From the NCBI RefSeq assembly GCF_002909445.1, contig NZ_PPXC01000004.1, positions 1-64,000 on the forward strand: DNA of 64,000 nucleotides, given 5' to 3'. Made by a program: the position numbers and the translations under genes. Positions 12,401 to 21,164 of the stretch are shown here, piece by piece (positions within the stretch are counted from its first letter, which is position 1; every line of letters begins with the position of its first letter). The notes beneath the pieces were generated by a model. That model searched no databases, was not told where the DNA came from, and saw only the letters and a list, made by a program, of their open reading frames with translations. Source of the stretch: Arthrobacter glacialis. GTDB lineage: Bacteria; Actinomycetota; Actinomycetes; Actinomycetales; Micrococcaceae.

Positions 12401-14110
12401 TCAGCGGCGGCGCCCCACCCACAGTCCATGCAGCAGCGGAACCACCGAAAGCAGCATTAGCATGTTGCCGAGTGCCGAGTCATCTGCCCGAACCAAGGAT
12501 CCGGCGATGAGCAGGGCGCCGAATAGCAGGGCCCCTATCCCCCGCTGCGCCGTTCGCTGCAGCCGGGCCAGCTGCCGTTCCAGGCGCGGGTTGGCCATTT
12601 GTAGCTGCCCGTCTTCAATGGTGCTGATGAGTCCATCCAGGCGTTTTGGCAGGCGCAGGGCGAGTCCTACGACGTCGAGCGCCTCTTGGGCAACATCCTG
12701 GACAATGTTGCCGCGCTCCTCGCGCAACAGCCGCGCCGCATAGGGTTCCACCGAGTCCCACAGGTTGAACCGGGCATCCAGGGAGCTGCACACTCCCGAA
12801 GTCAGCGCCATGGCGCGGATAACGAGCAGGAAGTTCTCCGGCAGCTGGAACGGCAACGAACGCACCACGTCGCCGAACTCCACCGCAAAATCGCGGAACT
12901 CCCGCGGATCCACCTCGCGCAGTTCGGCGAACCCCATCCCGCCAAACCGGGAAAACAGCTGCGTCATGGCCCGTTCGAGCTCGGCGGTGTCGGCCGACGG
13001 CACCAGCACACCCACGTCGCTGATCGCTGCCACCAGCCCCTTGCCGTTGCGCGAGGCAGCCGCGATCAGCAGCTTCCGCAAGCCCGAGCGCGTGCTGGGC
13101 GGAACCTCGCCCATCATGCCGAAGTCGACGAACGTCAGCCTCCATGGGTGCTCAGCCGATGTATCGGTGACCGGAGTGACAAAGATATTGCCGGGGTGCG
13201 GATCAGCGTGAAAAAAGCCGTTCGTGAACAGCTGGTCAAACATGACCGACGCGAAAACCGGGGCCACCTGCGCCGGCTCGATGCCCACGGCAAGGAGCGC
13301 CTTCGTGTCCGTGATCTTGATCGCCGTGACATCTTCAAGCGTGAGCACCCGCCGGGTGGTCCGCTCCCAGACGACGCCGGGCACAGCCACCCTGTTGTCG
13401 TTCTCGAAATCGGCACCAAAGCGTTCCGCATTGGCAGCCTCATTCAAGTAGTCGATCTCCTCGAGACTTGTCTGGGCAAACTCCTCGACCAGGGCGGGCG
13501 CGTTGGCACGGTTGGACACGAGGCGAATGTGGCTGAGCCAGCCGCCCACCTTGCGCAGTGCGGCCAGATCCACATCCACAATTTCCGCGATGCCCGGCCG
13601 CTGTACCTTCACCACCACCTGGTGGAGCCCGGTGTCGGCGGCATTGGCGGGAAGAAGCTGTGCCCGGTGAACCTGCCCGAGGGATGCGGCAGCTATGGGC
13701 GTCTCCTCAACCCAGGCGAACACCTTGTTCAACGGCGCTGCCAGCTCCGCCTCGGCAAGGGCACGAATGGCAGGGAACGGGACGGGCGGCACCTCGTCCT
13801 GCAGCCCCTCCAGTTCGGCAGTGATTTCCGGCGGGAGCACATCGAGCCTGGACGACATGAACTGGCCAACCTTGATCATCAAACCGCCCAGGTCCACCGC
13901 AAGGGCATGGAAACGCTGCGCGAAACGCCGCATCCTCTTGGCCCGGGTGCGGTTGGCAACCCTGGCCAGGCCCAGCCGGGGAAGGACCAGCTCAAACCAC
14001 CAGGTCACCGTCAGATGCCACGCGGCGAAGCGCAGGATGCGGCGGTAGCGGGCACGGGTGTTCCCGGCACCGGGCACAGGATCTGCCCGGCCGCCACGAA
14101 CCGACGCCAC
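12401..14110 (-). CDS. ABC1/UbiB/AarF family atypical kinase
   Basis: The 569-residue protein has the ABC1 signature. The KxGQ motif is in LGGLMIKVGQFMSSR (about residue 80), followed by the A-rich loop AAASLGQVHRAQL, the lysine in VVKVQRPG, the catalytic-type FFHADPHPGNIF and the DFG equivalent FVDFGMMGEV. Two C-terminal membrane segments (IGALLFGALLIAGSLV and NMLMLLSVVPLLHGLWV) anchor it. Family members act in quinone or lipid metabolism as atypical ATPases; the substrate here is unknown. GTG 14110 lies just past the PadR stop, so the pair forms an operon and is probably controlled by that PadR. Confidence 0.9.
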   Translation of the reverse strand: MASVRGGRADPVPGAGNTRARYRRILRFAAWHLTVTWWFELVLPRLGLARVANRTRAKRMRRFAQRFHALAVDLGGLMIKVGQFMSSRLDVLPPEITAELEGLQDEVPPVPFPAIRALAEAELAAPLNKVFAWVEETPIAAASLGQVHRAQLLPANAADTGLHQVVVKVQRPGIAEIVDVDLAALRKVGGWLSHIRLVSNRANAPALVEEFAQTSLEEIDYLNEAANAERFGADFENDNRVAVPGVVWERTTRRVLTLEDVTAIKITDTKALLAVGIEPAQVAPVFASVMFDQLFTNGFFHADPHPGNIFVTPVTDTSAEHPWRLTFVDFGMMGEVPPSTRSGLRKLLIAAASRNGKGLVAAISDVGVLVPSADTAELERAMTQLFSRFGGMGFAELREVDPREFRDFAVEFGDVVRSLPFQLPENFLLVIRAMALTSGVCSSLDARFNLWDSVEPYAARLLREERGNIVQDVAQEALDVVGLALRLPKRLDGLISTIEDGQLQMANPRLERQLARLQRTAQRGIGALLFGALLIAGSLVRADDSALGNMLMLLSVVPLLHGLWVGRRR

Positions 14111-14115
14111 CTACG

Positions 14116-14658
14116 TCAGTCCTGGGCGAGGATCGAATACAGTTTGCGCCGTGCCTCTTCGAGCACCGCAACGGCCTCCTGCACCTGCTTCGACGTGCCT
14201 GTACGGCCAACCTGGGCAGCCGCCTGCGCAAGCTCCATGCCAGCCTTGGGCAACGCCGCGAACCCGCCACCCTGCGCAGGACCCGTTGAGTCCCACGGCG
14301 CTGACACATCTGTTCCCGCCACAGCCTCGCGGCCCGCCTCGGTCAGCGAGTAAATCTTGCGGCCGTTGGATTCTTCAGCACTGATGAGCCCCTCATCAGC
14401 CAGCAGCTGCAATGTTGGGTAGACGGAGCCGGCACTTGGCTTCCAGCTGCCACCACTGCGCTCCTCGATTTCACGGATGATCTGGTAGCCGTGCATGGGC
14501 TTTTCCGCGAGTAGTGCCAGCACCGCCGATCGCACCTCGCCGCGGCCCGCGCGCGTGCCCGAGGGCTTCTCGAACCGTGAACGCAACTCCTCAACGGCCT
14601 GCCACATGCCATCCATGTTGTTGCCAAAAAACCCGCCTGCCGGGAATGAATTATGCAT
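14116..14658 (-). CDS. PadR-family transcriptional regulator
   Basis: The 180-residue repressor has the PadR winged helix RSAVLALLAEKPMHGYQIIREIEERSGGSWKPSAGSVYPTLQ (about residues 44-85, in two adjoining blocks). A C-terminal helical dimerisation region follows. The N-terminus is rich in Asn, Gly and Phe (SFPAGGFFGNN), as in several actinobacterial PadR proteins. Of two adjacent ATGs (14661, 14658) the second has better spacing from GAGGAG. It is followed after 5 bases by the ABC1 kinase gene. Three CGATA units in the upstream region are a possible self-operator. Confidence 0.9.
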   Translation of the reverse strand: MHNSFPAGGFFGNNMDGMWQAVEELRSRFEKPSGTRAGRGEVRSAVLALLAEKPMHGYQIIREIEERSGGSWKPSAGSVYPTLQLLADEGLISAEESNGRKIYSLTEAGREAVAGTDVSAPWDSTGPAQGGGFAALPKAGMELAQAAAQVGRTGTSKQVQEAVAVLEEARRKLYSILAQD

Positions 14659-14680
14659 CATGCTCTCCTCAACCACTCGT

Positions 14681-14710
14681 GAACGATACTCAGCGATAGT
14701 TAACGATATA
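14681..14710 (-). promoter_or_regulatory. Three 10-bp-phased CGATA repeats upstream of padR
   Basis: GAACGATACT, CAGCGATAGT and TAACGATATA follow each other without gaps, placing CGATA on the same helical face three times. They lie 23 bases upstream of the padR start. Such phased half-sites near a PadR gene are a candidate operator, but no promoter boxes were clearly resolved. Confidence 0.4.
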
Positions 14711-14847
14711 CCCGGGCAGGAGCAGAATCAATGGTTCCGGGGACGCGAGCGGGGCCGCGTTCTGTTGTGCCCATTGCATCCTGGCGTCCTCCTGCCACGC
14801 TTGTAGGCTGGGGGAGATTCGGGTTGCTCGTCTGGTTTGGGATGGGA

Positions 14848-15639
14848 ATGGACATGGCCACGTTTAGGGAACTCCACCGCGGTAATGCACCGCGTCTGCT
14901 GCCCAATGCCTGGGACGCTGGCTCGGCCCTGGCATTTGCTGCAGCGGGCTATCCCGCAGTCGGCACCACGAGCTTTGGCATCGCGGCCAGTGCGGGCCTG
15001 CCCGACGGCGGCCGGACCGGCAAGGCGGCAACCGCCGCGCTGGCAGCGCAATTGTGCCGGCTGGCTGTCCACATCACGGTGGACAGCGAAGACGGCTATT
15101 CCGACGATCCTGCCGAGGTCGCTGACTTTGTGGCCGAACTGGCGGCCCTGGGCGTGGCCGGGGTCAACCTTGAGGACATCACGGACGGGCATCTGGTGGC
15201 TCCAGCGGCCTTTGCCGCCAAGATCGCCGCCGTCAAGCGCCGCAGCCCGGACATGTTCGTCAATGCGCGGGTGGATAACTTCTGGTTTGGCGAACAAGCC
15301 GCCGTGGACGTTGTGCTGCGCCGTGCCCGCGCATACGCCGATGCGGGGGCCGACGGCATCTTTGTCCCCGGCGGTGCGGATCCGGAGGACATTCGGGGCC
15401 TCACCGCCGGGATTGGGCTGCCGGTCAACCTGCTGGCACACCCCTCGTTGAGCGTTTCCGAGCTGTGGGAATTAGGGGTCCGGCGCGTGAGTTCCGGTTC
15501 GCTGCCCTACCGCGCATCCGTGGACGCGGCCGTGAACGTGGCTAACGCCCTGCGCGACGGCAAACAACCTCTGGCGGCCACCTCTTACAGGGAGATGCAG
15601 GCGCGTCTAGAGGCACATGTGGCTGGAAATGCTCCTTAA
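14848..15639 (+). CDS. Isocitrate lyase/PEP mutase superfamily protein
   Basis: The 263-residue TIM-barrel protein begins MDMATFRELHRG and continues LLPNAWDAGSALAFAAAGYPAVGTTSFGIAAS, the common opening of this superfamily. The metal-binding region shows VDSEDGYSDD and GVNLEDITDG, and NARVDNFWFG follows. The KKCGH cysteine loop of true isocitrate and methylisocitrate lyases is not seen, so the reaction (C-C or P-C chemistry on a 2-oxo acid) is open. Several in-frame ATGs exist (14842, 14848, 14854); the choice is uncertain by a few residues. It stands alone and converges on ptsH across a hairpin. Confidence 0.85.
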   Translation: MDMATFRELHRGNAPRLLPNAWDAGSALAFAAAGYPAVGTTSFGIAASAGLPDGGRTGKAATAALAAQLCRLAVHITVDSEDGYSDDPAEVADFVAELAALGVAGVNLEDITDGHLVAPAAFAAKIAAVKRRSPDMFVNARVDNFWFGEQAAVDVVLRRARAYADAGADGIFVPGGADPEDIRGLTAGIGLPVNLLAHPSLSVSELWELGVRRVSSGSLPYRASVDAAVNVANALRDGKQPLAATSYREMQARLEAHVAGNAP

Positions 15640-15645
15640 AGAAGT

Positions 15646-15673
15646 GGCACCCCGATCCAATGAGCGGGGTGCC
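15646..15673. terminator. Bidirectional hairpin between PEP-mutase-like gene and ptsH
   Basis: GGCACCCCG (15646-15654) and CGGGGTGCC (15665-15673) form a perfect 9-bp stem with a 10-base loop in the 56-bp gap between convergent genes. TTGT follows on the plus strand. Confidence 0.75.
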
Positions 15674-15695
15674 TTGTACCAACTGGGGTGATCCG

Positions 15696-15950
15696 TTAGG
15701 CGTCCAGGTCTTTGGCGATCAACGAGGCGATTTCCGCCACGGCGTCGGCGTTCTCCGACTCAACAGTGACGCTCGCGCCAAAGTCTGCGCCGAGGGTCAT
15801 GATCATCAATGACGAGGCGGCATCTGCTTCCTCGCCGTCCAGGACCAGCAGGATCTCCTCGTCGTAGGCACCTGCGGCCTTGGCAATCAGGGCGGCGGGG
15901 CGGGCGTGCAGGCCCACGGGGGATCCAACTACAACTGTTTGGGTGGTCAT
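15696..15950 (-). CDS. ptsH: Phosphocarrier protein HPr
   Basis: The 84-residue PTS carrier accepts phosphate from enzyme I on H15 in SPVGLHARPAA and passes it to EIIA. The regulatory-serine region reads SSLMIMTLG, close to the HPr kinase site of Firmicutes, though no HPr kinase is seen here. The ATG at 15950 follows AAGGAGT. It is the last gene of the ptsG-crr-licT-ptsI-ptsH operon, 32 bases after ptsI. Confidence 0.96.
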   Translation of the reverse strand: MTTQTVVVGSPVGLHARPAALIAKAAGAYDEEILLVLDGEEADAASSLMIMTLGADFGASVTVESENADAVAEIASLIAKDLDA

Positions 15951-15982
15951 TCGTTTACTCCTTGGAACATTTCTTGGGTGAA

Positions 15983-17656
15983 TTATGAAAGCAGTTCGCG
16001 GGCCGTGGCCCTGGCCGCACGTGCCGTGGTGCAGCGAAGGACGGCGACGGCTGCCCGCTGGCATTGCTCGAGCGTGACGGATTCAAGCTGGAGGCCGACG
16101 GCGGCCACGGCGTTGGGTGCCATGGACAGACTAGTCAGGCCCAGCCCCACCAAGATGCAGGCGAGCAGCGGGTCTGCCGCCGCCTCGCCACAGACGCCAA
16201 CCGGCTTTTGGGCACTGGCGCCGGCCATGGCAGCGAGGCGGATGAGGTGCAAAACTGCCGGCTGCCACGGGTCTGTCAGTGCAGCAAGGGATGGTGCCAT
16301 GCGGTCGGCGGCCATGGTGTACTGCGTGAGGTCATTGGTTCCGATGGACATGAAGTCCACTTCTGCCAGGAACGCGTCGGCGAGCAACGCCACGGACGGC
16401 ACCTCAACCATGAGCCCCGGCGAAAGCTTTCGCGAACGGCAGGCTGCGGCAAAGTTGCGGGCCTCATCGATGGTGGCCACCATGGGTGCCATCACCTTGG
16501 CCGCGGTCACGCCCTGCTGTTCTGCGGCAAGGGCAACGGCGTCGAGCTGGCGCTCCAGCAATCCCTGGTCGGCGTTGCCCAGGCGGATGCCCCGCACCCC
16601 CAACGCCGGATTCTCCTCATCAGGGTGCGCCACAAAAGGCACGGGCTTGTCGGATCCGGCGTCGAGCGTGCGGATGACTACCTTTTGTCCGGGGAAGGCT
16701 GCCAGGACTTCACCGTAGATGCTGGCCTGTTCGGCCACCGACGGTTCGTGTTGTGCAGACAGGAAGCACAATTCCGTGCGGAAGAGCCCCACTCCCTGTG
16801 CCGGGAATTGTGCCGCCGCCCGTGCGCCGGCGCCGTCCTGAACGTTGGCCAGAATTTCGACGGCGGTTCCATCCTTGGTGCGGCCGGGCCCCTGCCAGGA
16901 CTGCACGGCCTTGCGGCGTGCAGCATCCGTAAGGACCTTGGCCTCAGCCTCAGCCGGATCTGCCCCAACCGCCACAGTGCCGGCGGCCCCGTCAATGAGG
17001 ACCAGGGTGCCGTCAGGAATGTCAGCCAGGTCTGCGGCAGCCACCACGCAGGGGATTCCAAGCTGACGGGCAATGATGGCCGTGTGGCTGGTGGGTCCGC
17101 CCAGTCGGGTTGCAATGCCGTGAATCAAGGCCGGGTCAAGCGTTGCCGTGTCCGCCGGGGCGAGGTCTTCGGCGAGCAGGATGATGGGGGTAAGTGGAGT
17201 GGGGACGCCGGGTTCCGGCAAGCCCAGCAGCGCGGAAATGACCCGGTTGCGGATGTCGCCAAGATCAGTGGCCCGCTCGGCCATCAGGCCACCGAGCTTT
17301 TCAAACTTCGCGATGAACGCCGCTATGGCCGTGACGGTGCCGGCTTCAGCCGTGGACCCTGCCGCTATGAGCTTGACTGTTGTCCGTTGGAGGCCCTTGT
17401 CCGCCGCCAGGGCTGCTGTTGCTTCGAGGACTTCGGCGGCCGCTCCCGTGGCAGCCGCCGCCCGGGCTGCGAGCCTGGCCGCCACCGTCTCAACGGCTGC
17501 TTTCCAGCGGGCAATTTCGGCTTCCCGGGCCTCCTCGGCAACCACGGCATCAGTACTGTGGGGCAGGATGGGCGCTGGCTTCACCCAAAGCGCGGGCGCA
17601 TAGCCAAGCCCAGCCACAACACCTGTTCCGGTGGTGGCTATAGCATTGTCAATCAT
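15983..17656 (-). CDS. ptsI: PTS enzyme I (phosphoenolpyruvate-protein phosphotransferase)
   Basis: The 557-residue enzyme takes phosphate from PEP onto H191 in RLGGPTSHTAIIARQLGIPCVV and hands it to HPr. The C-terminal PEP-binding barrel shows GVGLFRTELCF, IRTLDAGSDKPVPF, SIGTNDLTQYTMA and the catalytic cysteine in PVGVCGEAAADP. The length is standard. It starts 9 bases after licT, so transcription and probably translation are coupled. Confidence 0.97.
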   Translation of the reverse strand: MIDNAIATTGTGVVAGLGYAPALWVKPAPILPHSTDAVVAEEAREAEIARWKAAVETVAARLAARAAAATGAAAEVLEATAALAADKGLQRTTVKLIAAGSTAEAGTVTAIAAFIAKFEKLGGLMAERATDLGDIRNRVISALLGLPEPGVPTPLTPIILLAEDLAPADTATLDPALIHGIATRLGGPTSHTAIIARQLGIPCVVAAADLADIPDGTLVLIDGAAGTVAVGADPAEAEAKVLTDAARRKAVQSWQGPGRTKDGTAVEILANVQDGAGARAAAQFPAQGVGLFRTELCFLSAQHEPSVAEQASIYGEVLAAFPGQKVVIRTLDAGSDKPVPFVAHPDEENPALGVRGIRLGNADQGLLERQLDAVALAAEQQGVTAAKVMAPMVATIDEARNFAAACRSRKLSPGLMVEVPSVALLADAFLAEVDFMSIGTNDLTQYTMAADRMAPSLAALTDPWQPAVLHLIRLAAMAGASAQKPVGVCGEAAADPLLACILVGLGLTSLSMAPNAVAAVGLQLESVTLEQCQRAAVAVLRCTTARAARATARELLS

Positions 17657-17665
17657 GAAAGAATC

Positions 17666-18535
17666 CTAAGTATTGAGCATCTCGACATAGAGCCGACTTG
17701 TATGCAGTGCCAGGTAGGAGACCTCGTCATCCCCAAGTTCCCGGCGAAGAGCGCCACCAATGAGCTTGGCCACCTCCAGGGCGGCATCCGCCGCTTCCGG
17801 GTAGGCCTGGCGGACGGATGCCAGGACATCCACCCGGATCGAGTTGGCACCAGTGGCCTCGGCCGAGCGCGCAAAGAGATAACGCAGGTGGGTCACGAAG
17901 CGTGAAGCGCTGAGCGCATTCTCATCAATGTTCTTGCCCCACCGCACTGACAGTAGTGAAAACGCCCGGGCGATGGTCTCGGTCATGGAGACAGTCTTGG
18001 AAAAATCGGCCTTGGACCATTGCTGGTTGACGAAGTGCAGGGCGAACGCCACCCACTCGTCTTCCTGCAACTGCACGCCCAACCGCTCCATGATGAGTGC
18101 CACAACGCGCCGCCCCAAATTTCCTTCGGCCGGGTATAGCTGGGCCACTTCCCACCTGAGCGGGAAGTCAACCTTGATGCCGTCACGAGCGCGCTGCACG
18201 GCGAAGCCCAAATGATCAAGAATCGGGACCAGCAGCGACTGCCGGGGCTCCAATTTCAGCTCTGTCTGGGCCATCGCCATGATTTCCTGAACCAGCTCGA
18301 TCTGTTCCAGCGGAGCGTCGCTGAGGATGTCGGCAACGTGGCTGGCGGCGTAGCTGCCGTCAGGAACGAACCTTTGATCCGCAGTTTCAAGGTCAACGGC
18401 TTCGCCCGGCTTGTGGTTGAAGCCGATTCCCTTGCCAACAAGAACCATCTCGCTGCCGTCGCTGAGTTCAGCGAGGAGAACGTTGTTGTTGTAGACCCTC
18501 TTGATGGTTGCGGAGGATCCCTGAGTCAGCTCCAT
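17666..18535 (-). CDS. BglG/LicT-type transcriptional antiterminator
   Basis: The 289-residue protein has an N-terminal RNA-binding CAT domain (IKRVYNNNVLLAELSDG, VLVGKGIGFNHKPGE, about residues 11-50). Two PRD domains follow, with candidate phosphorylation histidines in ILDHLGFAV, FALHFVNQQ, FVTHLRYLF and LALHTSRL. Such proteins bind a RAT hairpin in the leader RNA and prevent termination when the cognate sugar is transported. Lying inside the PTS operon between crr and ptsI, it most likely controls this same operon; a RAT-like sequence is present 200 bases upstream of ptsG. Confidence 0.93.
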   Translation of the reverse strand: MELTQGSSATIKRVYNNNVLLAELSDGSEMVLVGKGIGFNHKPGEAVDLETADQRFVPDGSYAASHVADILSDAPLEQIELVQEIMAMAQTELKLEPRQSLLVPILDHLGFAVQRARDGIKVDFPLRWEVAQLYPAEGNLGRRVVALIMERLGVQLQEDEWVAFALHFVNQQWSKADFSKTVSMTETIARAFSLLSVRWGKNIDENALSASRFVTHLRYLFARSAEATGANSIRVDVLASVRQAYPEAADAALEVAKLIGGALRRELGDDEVSYLALHTSRLYVEMLNT

Positions 18536-18592
18536 GGTGATGCGATCCTGGCAGATGTCTGGGCGCAGGCGGCACCCGTGACGGGCATCATG

Positions 18593-19066
18593 TTATTTCT
18601 TCCGAACGGTGATGACTGGCGTTCCGTTGGCAGCACCGATTTGCGTCTCGGCGATGACAAAGTCCTTGCCGTTGGTCACCAGCACCGGTGTCACCATTGA
18701 CGGAACCAATGCCGCCATCTGGGCCAGGTCGCAGGTGATGATGACATCGCCCTGCTTGACCTGTTCCCCTTTTGCCCGGTGAGCCGTGAATCCTTCACCC
18801 TTGAGCTTGACCGTGTCCATGCCAATGTGGACCAAGATCTCGGCTCCGGCGTCGGTGCGGACCGCGTAGGCATGCAGCGTCTTGGCAACCAGGATCAGTT
18901 CCCCATCGACCGGGCTCACAAAGGAACCTTCGGTAGGTTCGACGGCGAATCCCCCACCAACGGCGCCACTGGCGAAGACGGGGTCCGGCACCTCGGCAAG
19001 GGCCATGACGGAACCGGCGGCCGGCGCGAAGATCTGTTCGCCTTTTTTCTTGAACATTTTCAGCAT
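18593..19066 (-). CDS. crr: PTS EIIA component, glucose family
   Basis: The 157-residue soluble EIIA resembles EIIA-Glc. It has IFAPAAGSVMALAEVPDPVF at the start, and the phosphorylated histidine is H80 in ILVHIGMDTVKLKGEGF. AGGAG precedes the ATG by 8 bases. It is a separate protein 39 bases after ptsG, whose product lacks an EIIA domain, so the two together form a complete EII. Confidence 0.95.
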   Translation of the reverse strand: MLKMFKKKGEQIFAPAAGSVMALAEVPDPVFASGAVGGGFAVEPTEGSFVSPVDGELILVAKTLHAYAVRTDAGAEILVHIGMDTVKLKGEGFTAHRAKGEQVKQGDVIITCDLAQMAALVPSMVTPVLVTNGKDFVIAETQIGAANGTPVITVRKK

Positions 19067-19105
19067 CTGATTGACTCCTAGGGTGGTTAAGCGTTTGGCG
19101 TGTGA

Positions 19106-20653
19106 TTAGTCGTCAAGGCCAAGGCTTTCATTAATCGCACTTTTGTAAAGGACAGCTTTTCCGCCGAAGACGGCCTGAACGCCACCGCTGACCTCAAAAA
19201 CGCCTGTGGCGCCGAGCTTGCGGAGTTTGTCCTTGTCCACCTGGCTGGGGTCCTTGACGGAAACACGCAGCCGGGTGATGCAGGCATCCACGTCGTCCAG
19301 GTTCCCGGCCCCGCCCAGTGCGGCGAGAACCTGGGCGGCTTCGCGCTGAATGGGGGTGCCGGCTTCAGCGTCGCCTACTGTGGCGGGAACCAACTCGGCG
19401 TCGCCCGCGGAGGCGGTCTCGGCGTCGTTCCCCAGCGTGTCTTCCAAATGTCCGGGGGTACCGAACTTGAACTTCTTGATGAAGAACTTGAACGTGAAGT
19501 AGTACAGGAAGAACCACACGATGCCCACGGGGATGACCAGCAGCCAGTTGGTGCGGTCGTTGCCCTGGAACACACCGAAGAGCAGGAAGTCGATCAGGCC
19601 GCCGGAGAAGGTGTTGCCGATACTGATGTTCAGCAGGTCTGCAATCAGGAAGGACAGGCCGTCAAAGACCGCGTGAACCACGTAAAGGATGGGGGCCACG
19701 AAGAGGAACATGAACTCGATGGGTTCGGTGATGCCGGTGACGAAGGATGTCAGCGCAACAGACGCGAACAGGCCCATGTACTTGGCGCGGCGACCCTTGG
19801 GGATGACGTGCCACATGGCCAGGCAGGCGCCCGGCAGGCCGAACATCATGGTGGCGAAACGGCCTGAGAAGAAGCGGGTGCCTTCGGTGAACAGTCCCAC
19901 GTGGTTCGGATCGGCGAGCTGGGCGAAGAAGATCTTCTGGGCGCCGATCACCTGAACCCCGTTGACCATCTCGGTGCCGCCCAGCGGGGTGTACCAGAAC
20001 ATGGGGTAGATAATGTGGTGCAGGCCGGCGGCACCGCTGAGGCGCAGCAGCGACCCGTACAGGAACGTTCCGAAAGCGCCCATACTGGCGATTCCCGTGC
20101 CGGCGTTGACCAGCGCCAACTGGACAGGGGGCCACACGAGGAAGAAGGCAGCGCCAACAAAGATGGCCGCAAAGGCCGTAACAATGGGGACAAAGCGGGA
20201 TCCGCCAAAGAAGCCCAGGACGGCCGGCAACTGAATGTTGTGGAAGCGGTTGTGCAGCATGACAGCCACACCACCCACCACCAGTGCGCCAACCACACCG
20301 GTGTCAATCGCTGCGGCGTCGGGGGTAAAGATCCCCAAAAGTGACTTGATGGTGGCCACCATGACCAGGTACCCCACCACACCGGCCAGTGCGGCGGTTC
20401 CCTTGTCACGCTTGGCCAGACCAATGCACAGGCCGACGGCGAGCAGGATCGCCAGGTTGTCAAAGACAGTTGCGCCGGCGGCCGACATGACGCCGAAGAT
20501 GCCCTGCAGGACATGGTTGTCCAGCACGGGGTAAGCCGCGACGGTGGTGGGGTTGGAGAGGGCCCCGCCGATACCCAGCAGCAAACCGGCTGCCGGCAGG
20601 ATGGCGATCGGCAGCATGAATGCCTTGCCGATCTTTGAAAGTTGCTTGAACAC
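19106..20653 (-). CDS. ptsG: PTS EIICB transporter, glucose/N-acetylglucosamine family
   Basis: The 515-residue protein has an N-terminal EIIC membrane domain (about residues 1-390; HNRFHNIQLPAVLGFFGGSR, GITEPIEFMFLFVAP) and a C-terminal EIIB domain with cysteine C458 in VDACITRLRV. A hydrophilic linker rich in Ala and Glu joins them. GTG 20653 was chosen because GAAGGGA lies upstream and the protein then begins VVFKQLSKIGKAFMLPIAILP like other EIIC proteins. Glucose and N-acetylglucosamine porters cannot be told apart by eye. It is the first gene of the pts operon. Confidence 0.92.
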   Translation of the reverse strand: MFKQLSKIGKAFMLPIAILPAAGLLLGIGGALSNPTTVAAYPVLDNHVLQGIFGVMSAAGATVFDNLAILLAVGLCIGLAKRDKGTAALAGVVGYLVMVATIKSLLGIFTPDAAAIDTGVVGALVVGGVAVMLHNRFHNIQLPAVLGFFGGSRFVPIVTAFAAIFVGAAFFLVWPPVQLALVNAGTGIASMGAFGTFLYGSLLRLSGAAGLHHIIYPMFWYTPLGGTEMVNGVQVIGAQKIFFAQLADPNHVGLFTEGTRFFSGRFATMMFGLPGACLAMWHVIPKGRRAKYMGLFASVALTSFVTGITEPIEFMFLFVAPILYVVHAVFDGLSFLIADLLNISIGNTFSGGLIDFLLFGVFQGNDRTNWLLVIPVGIVWFFLYYFTFKFFIKKFKFGTPGHLEDTLGNDAETASAGDAELVPATVGDAEAGTPIQREAAQVLAALGGAGNLDDVDACITRLRVSVKDPSQVDKDKLRKLGATGVFEVSGGVQAVFGGKAVLYKSAINESLGLDD

Positions 20654-20852
20654 TACAATTCCCTTCGCTCGTAGCTTGACGACGTCGTCGAAGCCAGAAT
20701 CTGAGCCGAGGGGGACCATGCAGAAGAAACGCAGCTGGTGCGTGACGGGCGGCAACGTTGGCGGCCCACGCGAATTGCGCAGTCAGGATGGAACCTCGGA
20801 CAAAGACAGACGGATCGCCCCTGCAAATTGCTGCGCGAGGCGTGGCGTCCCA

Positions 20853-20877
20853 GGTTATTGCCGAAAGTTACAATCCC
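20853..20877 (-). promoter_or_regulatory. RAT-like antiterminator site in the ptsG leader
   Basis: On the minus strand this 25-base stretch opens GGGATTGTAAC and closes CAATAACC. ATTG can pair with CAAT and GG with CC, as in the ribonucleic antiterminator sites bound by LicT/SacY proteins. It lies 200 bases upstream of the ptsG start. A GC-rich partial hairpin follows but without a U-run. The rest of the 349-bp gap 20654-21002 shows nothing else clear. Confidence 0.45.
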
Positions 20878-21002
20878 GATGACAACCGCCAAAAGTGGCG
20901 GCGTGACAACCATACACGTGTGACGGGCATCTATGCCAAACAGGGTCCGAAATGAGCATTTTTCACCGCCGGAGTTGATACCCTCACGGCGGCACCCGGC
21001 GG

Positions 21003-21075
21003 TGGAGCTAAGGGGATTCGAACCCCTGGCCTCTTCGATGCGAACGAAGCGCGCTACCAACTGCGCCATAGCCCC
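21003..21075 (-). tRNA. tRNA-Ala (anticodon CGC)
   Basis: On the minus strand a full cloverleaf can be drawn: acceptor GGGGCTA/TAGCTCC, D arm GCGC-AGTTGGTA-GCGC, anticodon arm CTTCG-TTCGCAT-CGAAG with anticodon CGC, and T arm AGGGG-TTCGAAT-CCCCT. The discriminator is A. CC follows but the final A of CCA is not encoded. It is a lone tRNA between the PTS operon and the NmrA-like gene. Confidence 0.97.
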
Positions 21076-21164
21076 TTGGCAGTGCGTGCACTGCCGTTTT
21101 CATAGACTAGTCCTGCAATCGGGTGGATTCCAAGGGATGACTCACGCCGAACCCGAAAGGGCCG

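Noticed and set aside
12686-14353. 555-codon plus-strand open frame
   Set aside because: It is antisense to the ABC1 kinase and PadR genes and His/Arg/Gly-rich; a shadow.
16064-17905. 613-codon plus-strand open frame
   Set aside because: It runs antisense to ptsI and licT, which have clear motifs; its translation has no domain and a shadow-type composition.
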